NCBI RefSeq assembly: GCF_002022415.1
Contig: NZ_MUBG01000001.1
Location: 186,001 to 250,000 of the forward strand
Direction of reading: 5' to 3'
DNA from: Bartonella sp. WD12.1
GTDB taxonomy: Bacteria; Pseudomonadota; Alphaproteobacteria; Rhizobiales; Rhizobiaceae
Length of the DNA stretch: 64,000 nucleotides
Shown here one piece after another: positions 38,171-49,442 of the stretch. Position 1 is the stretch's first letter. Each line of letters opens with the position of its first letter. The notes under the pieces are model-generated. The model made no database searches and was not told the origin of the DNA. It saw nothing but the letters and a program-made list of their open reading frames with translations. Both the position numbers and the translations under genes were made by a program.

Positions 38171-39495
38171 TTAATGATTAGCTTTTTCAAATTCACGTAA
38201 AAGCTTATTGCCGCGTTCAACCGCTTTATCCAATCCATCTTTAGGTGTTTTAGAGCCATTAAGAATAGCTTCCAATTCTTGGTCAAGGATAGAACGAATT
38301 TGTGGCAAGTTACCAAACCTTATTCCTTTTGAGTTCTCTGTTGGTGGGTTGAGATCAATTTGTTGAATAGCGATATCTGCACCTGGGTTTTTTTCATAGA
38401 AATGTTGTTCTTTGTTTAGCTCATAAGCAGCTTTTGTGATGGGGAGATAGCCTGTTGTCTGGTGCCATTTTGCTTGATTATCTGTCCGCGAGAGGAATTT
38501 GAGAAAGGCCGCTGCTCCTGCATATTCTTCAGGTGTATGACCTTTTAAAACCCAAATAGAAGCCCCCCGATAATTGAATTTTGTGGTGTATTTTGCACAT
38601 CAGCATAATAGGGCAGCATACCAACTCCAACATTAAACTGAGCTTCTGAAATGATGCCGTTAAGCGACCCTGAAGATTGTATAAAGATTGCACAATGTTG
38701 TGCCATAAACATTGGAGCTGAATCTAATGCACCAGCTGGGCCACCGTAGCGAAAAATACCTTGATCTGACCATTTTTTAAGGTCAGTCCACATACGTATT
38801 TGCAAAGGTCCATTCACTGTTAGTTCTGAATCAAGCCCATTAAAACCGTTTTCTTTTGTTCCGAAGGGGATATTATGTAATGCTGAAAAATTTTCTAAAC
38901 CAATCCATTGGGCTGCATAAGCCATTGTAAAACCGCAACTTGCTGCTTTACTGTCAAGAATTTTTTTGGAAAAATTTTCGACATCTTGCCATGTTTTGGG
39001 TGGCTGTTCTGGATCAAGTCCTGCTTTTTTAAAAATGTCTTTATTATAAAAAAGAATTGGTGTTGAAGCATTGAATGGCATGGAAAGCATTCGTCCTTTC
39101 TCATCAGAGTAATAGCTACTGATGGTAGACAAATAGTCTGCAGAGTTAAATTCTTGCTTTGTGTCATTCATGAGTTGATAAAGTGGATAAATTGCACCTT
39201 TTGCAGCCATCATGGTACTCGTACCAATTTCATAAATTTGGGCAAGAACAGGCTGCTGTTTTCCGCGAAATGCTGCAATAAGTGAGACCATGCTTTCTTC
39301 ATATTCTCCGCGAAATGAAGGAATGATTTCATAATCAGATTGGCTTGCATTAAAATCATTAATTAAATTTTCAGTTTGTTTTCCTAGCTCACCGCTCATA
39401 GAATGCCAAAAACTGATTTTTGTTTGCGTGAAACCCGTTGTTGCTGCAGTCATAACAATTGCAAATGCTGCTGCGGAAAAATAAAAACGGTTCAT
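38171..39495 (-). pseudogene. ugpB: sn-Glycerol-3-phosphate-binding protein UgpB, frameshifted at a poly-G tract
   Basis: The 5' part reads 316 residues from 39495 (signal peptide ending near TGFTQ, then a periplasmic binding protein) to a premature stop at 38545. The remainder continues in another frame: GASIWVLKGHTPEEYAG, KWHQTTGYLPITKAAYE, FYEKNPGADIA, ending LLREFEKANH at 38171. These match the C-terminal half of E. coli UgpB as I recall it. The break is at six G on the coding strand (C6 at 38563-38568 here). One extra G would give IIGGASIWVL and a 441-residue protein, close to the usual 438. So it is either a real one-base loss, a reversible slippage site or a homopolymer sequencing error. 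Without UgpB, import of glycerol-3-phosphate should fail, though permeases and ATPase remain intact. Confidence 0.93.
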
Positions 39496-39874
39496 GATTC
39501 ACCTTTTCTGAATTAATGGAACACAGTTCTTTCAAGATTATATACTACGATGCATAAATAATACCATGATGGTTCATTTCAGAAATGCGTTAATTCATTT
39601 AAATATGAACCATGAAAAGGTCAAACGAATTTGTATAAGCTTACCAATTTTACCATTTTAGAAATATTATGCCAATGAGTACAATAATAACTATAAGTAA
39701 TTGACTACAATAATTCAAAAAAGAGTAGAATAGAGAACCGATCAAATATAAAAGAAGTCGGCATTTTTTAGATAAGAATATACAGTAAAATTTATTATCT
39801 TCAGTAAGATGTCGTTGAGCTTTTGTAATGTTTGTCGATAGTTTTGAACATTATTTTGAATTGTTGTTTACATC
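39496..39874. other. Spacer upstream of ugpB
   Basis: About 380 AT-rich bases between ugpB (minus) and the end of the metal-binding-protein gene (minus). It should hold the ugp promoter. An inverted repeat ATGGTTCAT / ATGAACCAT is listed separately. No gene was seen. Confidence 0.5.
39569..39613. promoter_or_regulatory. Inverted repeat upstream of ugpB, candidate operator
   Basis: Perfect 9-base arms ATGGTTCAT (39569-39577) and ATGAACCAT (39605-39613), separated by 27 bases, start 74 bases before the ugpB ATG. It could bind a regulator as two half-sites. It does not look like a Pho box; the regulator is unknown. Confidence 0.35.
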
Positions 39875-40813
39875 TTAGTTATTGATAATTTGAGTAGTCT
39901 GTATTGCATTGATGATAGTGTTAACATTGTATTGTATCATACTCAGATAAGTTGTTGCAGGGCCATTTTTTTCCGATAATGCATCAGAATAAAGAATGCC
40001 ACCAATTTTCAAATTTGTCTCTTTTGCAATCTGTTCTATAAGGCGGGGATTGGAGATATTTTCAACGAACAATGCAGATGCTTTATTGGCTTTAATTTGC
40101 TTAATAAGGTTGGCGACATCTGCTGCAGTGGCTTCTGTTTCTGTTGAAATACTTTGAGGGGCAAGTATAGTAAAATCATATTCATAAGCGAAATAACTAA
40201 AGGCATCATGAGATGTAATAATGGTACGCTTATCTTTTGGGATGGTCGCAATTTGTGTTGTGATGGCTGTTTGCAGTGTATCGAGTTTTTGGAGATAAGC
40301 ATCAGCATTTTTATTATAGCTTTCACATGATTGGTGATCGATTGTACAAAAAGCAACAGCAATATTTTTAACATAAATTTTTACGTTAGAGATAGCTTGC
40401 CAAGCGTGTGGATCAATACTGTTGTGACGATGATGTTTTGTACCGTGTTCTTGATCTTTAAGTGTGAGGGCGGGAATATTGGCACTAGCTTCAATAAGAA
40501 GTGCTTTTGTATTACTTGCTGCGATGATTCGGTTAATAGAATCTTCTAAATGGAGTCCATTTACAAAAATGATATGAGCGTCTCTAAGAACTTTTACATC
40601 ACGTGGAGTGGGTTCATACGTATGAATGCTTGCATTAGGGCCAACTAGAGTTGTCACGGAAATATGATCACCTCCTACATTTTCTACCAAGTCTGCGAGA
40701 ATAGAAAAGCTTGCGACAACTTTAATTTTATTATTTGCAGTAGCAGAAGATGAAAAAAAGGAGAAGAATAAAATAAAGCCGAACAAGGCAAATTGTTTAA
40801 CACGTATGTGCAT
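39875..40813 (-). CDS. Metal ABC transporter substrate-binding protein (zinc/manganese, AztC/ZnuA-like)
   Basis: A 312-residue cluster A-I periplasmic binding protein with an N-terminal signal (hydrophobic residues 8-24, cleavage after ATA near 26). Likely metal ligands are His64 (ASIHTYEP), His136 (DPHAW), His202 (SHDAF) and Asp277 (LYSDALS). The third position is His where Mn-specific SitA/PsaA proteins have Glu, and a short His-rich loop (EHGTKHHRH) precedes His136. This His-His-His-Asp set resembles zinc proteins such as AztC, so zinc is the better guess, but manganese cannot be excluded. It is the last gene of a minus-strand ATPase-permease-binding protein operon, nine bases after the permease. 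Confidence 0.88.
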   Translation of the reverse strand: MHIRVKQFALFGFILFFSFFSSSATANNKIKVVASFSILADLVENVGGDHISVTTLVGPNASIHTYEPTPRDVKVLRDAHIIFVNGLHLEDSINRIIAASNTKALLIEASANIPALTLKDQEHGTKHHRHNSIDPHAWQAISNVKIYVKNIAVAFCTIDHQSCESYNKNADAYLQKLDTLQTAITTQIATIPKDKRTIITSHDAFSYFAYEYDFTILAPQSISTETEATAADVANLIKQIKANKASALFVENISNPRLIEQIAKETNLKIGGILYSDALSEKNGPATTYLSMIQYNVNTIINAIQTTQIINN

Positions 40814-40822
40814 ATTGTTCTC

Positions 40823-41695
40823 CTATGATGAAGAAGAGATATAAAAAAAACGAGGGAACCGTGCTGCAATAAGGCCGCGTGGGCTTATAAAGCAAGAGAG
40901 AATATAGATAAATCCTGCAACTAAAATAATAGTAGGGCCAGAGGGAAGTGACATGTGAAAAGAAAGTAGTAGACCAAATGCGCTAGAAATTATTCCTAAG
41001 ATGATAGATAGCACACAAATAGGTCCTAACCGCGAAAGCCAAAAACGAGCCGTGATGGCTGGAATCATCATAATGCCGACTGACATTAAAGCTCCTAGTG
41101 AGTGGAAACCACCAACCAGATTAAATACCGTAAGTCCAAGTAATAATATATGAATATATTTTCCTAAGGGAGAAAGTGATTTAAAAAACAATGGATCAAG
41201 GCTTTCCATTATAAGAGCACGCCAGAAAATACACAGACTGCTCATTGTTATTAACATTAAGGTGGTAATTAACCAAAGGGCTTCTGTGTTAATAGAAAGA
41301 ACTGAACCAAATAAAAAATGAAGAAGATCAACAGTTGATCCTTTGAGTGAAATAATAATCACTCCTCCTGCCAACGCAATAAGGTAAAAGACTGCCATTG
41401 ATGCGTCTTCTTTTTGAAAGCCATTGCGTGAAATTAAGGCAGTTGCTAACGCGACAATAATGCCTGCTATGATTCCACCAATAGCCATAGGAATGAGGTC
41501 AAACCCATAAAATAGAAAGGAAATTGCGACACCAGGAAGAATAGCATGAGACATAGCATCGCCTATTAAGCTCATTCCACGCAGTGTTAAAAATACACCA
41601 ATAGGACAGGCGCTAATGGCTAATAGAGTCGAACCGATTAAGGCATTTTGCATGAATTTGAAATCAATGAAAGGTGCAAGGAAAAATTCGTACAC
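40823..41695 (-). CDS. Metal ABC transporter permease (ABC-3 family)
   Basis: A 290-residue membrane protein of the ABC-3 (ZnuB/SitC/AztB) family with about eight transmembrane helices. Typical motifs are SLIGDAMSHAILPGVAISFL in register (about residues 40-60) and the GALMSVGIMMIPAITAR segment (about 208-224). It forms the channel for the metal delivered by the neighbouring binding protein. Spacing to the ATPase gene is 15 bases, consistent with one operon. Confidence 0.93.
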   Translation of the reverse strand: MYEFFLAPFIDFKFMQNALIGSTLLAISACPIGVFLTLRGMSLIGDAMSHAILPGVAISFLFYGFDLIPMAIGGIIAGIIVALATALISRNGFQKEDASMAVFYLIALAGGVIIISLKGSTVDLLHFLFGSVLSINTEALWLITTLMLITMSSLCIFWRALIMESLDPLFFKSLSPLGKYIHILLLGLTVFNLVGGFHSLGALMSVGIMMIPAITARFWLSRLGPICVLSIILGIISSAFGLLLSFHMSLPSGPTIILVAGFIYILSCFISPRGLIAARFPRFFYISSSS

Positions 41696-41710
41696 GTATT
41701 ATGATCCAAT

Positions 41711-42457
41711 CTACTTAGAATCACTGACGGGGAAATATTGTTTTGGTGAATTGTTAGGGGAAAAACTGGGTATGAAAAATGGCACGCTATGATGGTCACT
41801 AGGGGTGAGGAGTGGTGTTGTTTCTCTATAAAAGGCACATTGTTTATTGATTTGAATCGTTTTGGGAAAATGTTCTTGAACAATAAGGGGATCGTGTAGT
41901 GCCATAAGAACAGTTCGTCCTTGTTTTTGCCAATGAGTAATTAGTGTAAGAAGATCTTTTTGGGTATTAAGATCCACCCCGTTGAAGGGTTCATCAAGCA
42001 ATATGATATCAGAATCCTGTACAATAATACGTGCAAAAAGAGCACGCTGTAATTGACCACTTGATAGTGTATCAAGCGAACGATTAGCGAGCTCTGTAAG
42101 CCCAACTATTTCGAGTGCATTTTTAATTTTATCTTGATAAGAGCGCTGGTTTTTCAATAACCCACAAAAAGACCACAGTCCTGTCTTTATAAGTGTTTCT
42201 ACATTGATTGGAAACGTTCGGTCAATTTCACACTGTTGGGCAAGATAAGCGATACGGCTTTTCATTGGTTTTGTAATTTTGCCACTAATAGGCTTAATCA
42301 ATCCTGCGATGGCTTTAAGCAATGTAGATTTTCCAGAACCATTATCACCAATTATTGCGATTAATGAGTTCACTGTTAATTTTGCTGAAAAATCCTTTAT
42401 TATTGTCCTATTTGCATAACCTAGTGTTACATTGTTGAAATATAAGCACATATCCAT
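41711..42457 (-). CDS. Metal ABC transporter ATP-binding protein
   Basis: A 248-residue ATPase: Walker A GDNGSGKST (about residues 36-44), signature LSSGQLQRALFAR, Walker B IILLDEPFNGVD and switch His in ALHDP. It belongs with ZnuC/SitB/AztA-type ATPases. First gene of the three-gene metal importer operon. AGGAAG lies 12 bases before ATG 42457; a second in-frame ATG is at 42451. Two similar 17-base imperfect palindromes lie 28-72 bases upstream, pointing to metal-dependent repression. Confidence 0.92.
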   Translation of the reverse strand: MDMCLYFNNVTLGYANRTIIKDFSAKLTVNSLIAIIGDNGSGKSTLLKAIAGLIKPISGKITKPMKSRIAYLAQQCEIDRTFPINVETLIKTGLWSFCGLLKNQRSYQDKIKNALEIVGLTELANRSLDTLSSGQLQRALFARIIVQDSDIILLDEPFNGVDLNTQKDLLTLITHWQKQGRTVLMALHDPLIVQEHFPKTIQINKQCAFYRETTPLLTPSDHHSVPFFIPSFSPNNSPKQYFPVSDSK

Positions 42458-42484
42458 ACCATTTTTATTCTTCCTACATAAGTT

Positions 42485-42529
42485 ATGTTATATAGTTACA
42501 TTTGTCAATGAAATGTTATATCATTGCAT
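42485..42529. promoter_or_regulatory. Tandem 17-base operator-like sites upstream of the metal importer
   Basis: ATGTTATATAGTTACAT (42485-42501) and ATGTTATATCATTGCAT (42513-42529) agree at 14 of 17 positions and are 28 bases apart start to start. Each is an imperfect palindrome (ATGTTA facing TAACAT-like). GAAATGTTATA in the second resembles the half-site of alphaproteobacterial Zur boxes. A Zur or other Fur-family repressor is the likely ligand; no zur gene is in the window. Confidence 0.55.
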
Positions 42530-42597
42530 ATGTTTTTGAAGGTTATATACTTTGGTGGGAAGATCGTGGAAAATTCACAATAATGGTTGAATTTTTC

Positions 42598-42634
42598 TTG
42601 ACGAAATAACGTGCGTGTATACTATATATAGTAT
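42598..42634 (+). promoter_or_regulatory. Promoter-like sequence overlapped by an NrdR-box-like palindrome
   Basis: TTGACG (42598-42603) and a -10-like TACTAT at 42620-42625 (16-base spacer) overlap the perfect 16-base palindrome ATACTATATATAGTAT (42619-42634). The palindrome fits the NrdR box pattern (ACACWATATATWGTGT) except for the two outer C/G positions. NrdR represses ribonucleotide reductase genes when dATP is high. NrdR boxes normally occur in pairs, and a partner at the usual spacing was not found. Confidence 0.5.
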
Positions 42635-42843
42635 CGAAATGATTGATGATTTTAAATGAGCACAAATGGGAATATCACGCATTTTTGAAGCTCTGACTGC
42701 TTCTACAATATAGCAAAATTGTATTATGAATAATTAAGTAGTAGTTCCGCTAAAATGTTTGTTTAGCGAAGGGGGGCTTTTTTTATTTATAAATCGAAAA
42801 CCTTTTTGCAATGTGAGAAGCCTAGAGGGGTATAAGGAACATC

Positions 42844-42873
42844 CTCTTACTATTTTTATAAAAACAGTAAGAG
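42844..42873. promoter_or_regulatory. Long hairpin in the nrd leader
   Basis: CTCTTACT / AGTAAGAG outer arms with inner TTTTTA/TAAAAA pairing give a nearly continuous stem-loop of 30 bases, about 270 bases before nrdH. No long T tract follows on the plus strand, so it is a leader structure or processing site more than a terminator. Confidence 0.4.
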
Positions 42874-43144
42874 AGGGGAATGGAAAATGAGTAAAGTAAG
42901 ATGTTAAAAATGTTGTTTTGTAACTGATTATTGTGAAATGACCATTTGTTAGCATCAAGTTTTTATTATTTAGTAATGGAGTGTCATAACTTAATATCTA
43001 AGGTTTGTATTTATTTGTAACTAAAATATAGCTGCGTGTATTTTACATGAAAGTTACTGTTTTTATTATTTTGTAAGTATTTGTATAAATTGTCAGAGTA
43101 AACTTTTTTAGGTTGTTTTTTTTGAAATATGAAAGTTGAAGAGA

Positions 43145-43369
43145 ATGTCTATAACTATTTATAGTAAGCCATCTTGTGTCCAATGTAATGCTACTTATCG
43201 TGCCTTCGATGCTAAAGGTATTAATTATCGTGTCGTTGATATTTCACGTGATGAACAAGCCTATAATTTTATTCAATCTCTAGGGTATCGTCAGGTTCCT
43301 GTAGTTGTATGTGGTGAAAATCATTGGTCGGGTTTTAGACCAGATATGATTAATGGTCTTTGTGGCTAA
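43145..43369 (+). CDS. nrdH: Glutaredoxin-like protein NrdH
   Basis: A 74-residue redoxin with the active site CVQC near the N-terminus (Cys11 and Cys14) and the NrdH-specific C-terminal WSGFRPDMI motif. It carries electrons from thioredoxin reductase to the class Ib ribonucleotide reductase NrdE. ATG 43145 gives the canonical start MSITIYSKPSC; a TTG three codons upstream is not preferred. Its stop TAA shares one base with the ATG of nrdI, so the nrdHIEF genes are translationally linked. Confidence 0.95.
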   Translation: MSITIYSKPSCVQCNATYRAFDAKGINYRVVDISRDEQAYNFIQSLGYRQVPVVVCGENHWSGFRPDMINGLCG

Positions 43370-43761
43370 TGGGGCTTATTGTCTATTATTCGAGTGTAAC
43401 GGGTAATACTGAGTATTTCGTTTCTCAGCTAGGTCAACAGCTTTTCAAAATTGATAAAAAAAAACCATCTGTGTTGGTTAGGGAGCCTTATATATTGGTC
43501 GTACCTACCTATGCAGATGGAGAAGGTAGGATGGCGGTGCCAAAGCCCGTTATTCATTTCCTTAATGAAATAGAAAACCGTAAATTAATTCGTGGAGTAA
43601 TTGGAGGCGGAAATCGTAATTTTGGTTGTAATTATAGTTTAGCGAGCAAGATTATTTCTGAAAAATGTTTTGTGCCTTGCCTTTATCGTTTTGAGTTGCG
43701 TGGAACAGATGAAGACGTTATTTTTGTTAAAAAGGGATTAGAAAAGTTTTGGAAAAAATAG
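43369..43761 (+). CDS. nrdI: Flavodoxin-like NrdI
   Basis: A 130-residue flavoprotein that generates the oxidant needed to build the dimanganese-tyrosyl radical cofactor of NrdF. The FMN phosphate loop is [12 protein letters not shown] near the N-terminus, with the GGGNRNFG loop (about residues 75-82) typical of NrdI. ATG 43369 overlaps the nrdH stop. The stop is two bases before the nrdE ATG. Presence of NrdI means the reductase can work with manganese, of interest because a metal importer is divergent from this operon. Confidence 0.95.
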   Translation: MGLIVYYSSVTGNTEYFVSQLGQQLFKIDKKKPSVLVREPYILVVPTYADGEGRMAVPKPVIHFLNEIENRKLIRGVIGGGNRNFGCNYSLASKIISEKCFVPCLYRFELRGTDEDVIFVKKGLEKFWKK

Positions 43762-43763
43762 AT

Positions 43764-47747
<3,984 letters not shown>

Positions 47748-47751
<4 letters not shown>

Positions 47752-48827
47752 TTGTTATCATCCATTTCAGTAAGGAGTCCTGTCTGATGATTGGAAATAA
47801 GTGCATGAATAAGTTCATCAAGATCTCCCTCCATGACACGATCAAGCTTATACAAAGTAAGATTAATACGATGGTCAGTCACACGTCCTTGTGGGAAATT
47901 GTAGGTACGAATACGTTCCGATCGATCACCGGAGCCAATTTGAATTTTACGAGATTCTGAACGCTCATTTTCTGCTTTTTGTCGTTCAATATCAAATAAA
48001 CGCGCGCGTAAAATTTGGAGTGCACGTGTTCGATTTTGGTGTTGTGATTTTTCTGCTTGTACAACCATAATTCCTGTTGGAATATGGGTGATACGTACAG
48101 CTGAATCCGTTGTATTTACATGCTGCCCACCTGCACCAGAAGCACGCATTGTATCAATACGGATATCTTCTGGGTGAATTGCAATGTCAATTTCTTCTGC
48201 TTCTGGGAGTACCGCAACGGTAGCAGCTGATGTATGGATACGTCCACCAGCTTCTGTTTCAGGGATTCGTTGTACTCGGTGAACACCTGATTCAAATTTA
48301 AGTTTGGAAAATACACCTTTGCCAGAAACGGTAGCAACAATTTCTTTATATCCACCAACATCTCCATCACTTAATGAAATAATTTCAACTTTCCAATTGT
48401 GAGTATTGGCATAACGTTCATACATGCGAAAAAGGTCACCAGCAAAAAGCGCTGCTTCCGATCCACCTGTTCCTGCTCGAATTTCAATAATAGCGCTTTT
48501 TTCATCAGCAATATCTTTGGGTAGAAGAAGAATTTGGAGTTCTCGCTCAAGTTGCTCAATTTGTTGGTATAATAATAACAGTTCTTCTTGAGCAAGATTA
48601 CGCATTTCCACATCTGTTTGCTTATCACTAATGATGTTTTTGAGCTCTTCTATTTCTTTGTAGAGAGCATTTAATGTGCGTATAGGGGTAACAACTAGCT
48701 GTAATTCTGCATATTCAGAAGCTAATTTTATATAAGTTTCAGCATTTGGGCTTCCAGCCATTTGGCTTTCAATTATTTCAAAGCGCTTTTCAATCTGCTT
48801 TATACGGTTTTGCGGCAAAGAAACCAT
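47748..48827 (-). CDS. prfA: Peptide chain release factor 1
   Basis: A 359-residue release factor that reads UAA and UAG. The GGQ catalytic motif is [14 protein letters not shown]; the codon-reading tripeptide region is [15 protein letters not shown] (PET in place of E. coli PAT). ATG 48827 ([12 protein letters not shown]) is chosen; a TTG at 48833 adds two residues. No RF1 frameshift or early stop is present. It is followed by prmC, which modifies it. Confidence 0.96.
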
Positions 48828-49010
48828 GGGCAATATTAGCCTAATTTTGTTATGATATAATATTAATGGTTCGTATAATCATCATATGGTAGAAGCTTGA
48901 TCAAGTAAAAAAACGTTTTTAACTATGAAAACTGTAAAATTCTAAAGCGAATTTGTGTAAAACTGATTTTGCGTGAGCAATTTCTGGATGAGGCACATAA
49001 AATCACCAAT

Positions 49011-49427
49011 CTAGGAATTACGTTTTTTTCCATAAAGTTCGAGACGGTGGTGAATTATATCGTAACCAAGAGAATGAGCGATTTCTTCTTGCAATTTTTC
49101 AATAATATCAGACTGAAATTCGATAATGTGTCCTGTTTCTACATCAATAAGGTGGTCATGGTGTTGGCCATTTGCTTGTTCAAAACGCGATGGTCCGCCA
49201 CTGAAAGCGTGACGATGAATTGTTCCGTTTTCTTCTAATGTTTTCATTGTACGATAAACAGTCGATAGTGAAATACTAGAATCTATTTTGTTTGCACGCT
49301 GAAAAATTTCAAATGCATTGGGGTGGTCATCTGTATCAGTTAAAATATCGAGAATAATACGCCTTTGGCGTGTTATTCTTAAACCTGCAGCTCGCAATAC
49401 TTGTTCATAATTTTGTTTTTTGTCCAT
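49011..49427 (-). CDS. Fur-family metalloregulator (Mur/Fur type)
   Basis: A 138-residue winged-helix repressor. The DNA-binding region (about residues 10-80; [29 protein letters not shown]) precedes a metal-binding dimerisation domain with [16 protein letters not shown] and DHRLELYG-like HHRLELYG. These resemble rhizobial Mur (manganese) and Brucella Fur-like proteins more than Zur or Irr. There is no cysteine in the protein, so it lacks the structural zinc site of many Fur proteins. It is 15 bases downstream of secA on the same strand and may share its transcript. It is a plausible regulator of the metal importer or of iron/manganese genes elsewhere. Confidence 0.88.
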   Translation of the reverse strand: MDKKQNYEQVLRAAGLRITRQRRIILDILTDTDDHPNAFEIFQRANKIDSSISLSTVYRTMKTLEENGTIHRHAFSGGPSRFEQANGQHHDHLIDVETGHIIEFQSDIIEKLQEEIAHSLGYDIIHHRLELYGKKRNS

Positions 49428-49442
49428 CTTAACTGTCTACTT

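Larger units (their letters stand above)
42458..43144. other. 687-base divergent control region between metal importer and nrdHIEF
   Basis: No gene was found. It contains the operator-like pair (42485-42529), a promoter with an NrdR-like palindrome (42598-42634), a hairpin at 42748-42768 followed by G6 and a T7 run (42771-42784), and a second hairpin at 42844-42873 (CTCTTACT / AGTAAGAG, extended by TTTTTA/TAAAAA). The last 250 bases before nrdH are plain AT-rich sequence. The layout would suit a long structured leader or a small RNA. Confidence 0.5.

Noticed and set aside
42734..42958. 74-residue minus-strand frame in the importer/nrd spacer
   Set aside because: No ribosome site, low-complexity composition, and it overlaps the hairpins and T tract.
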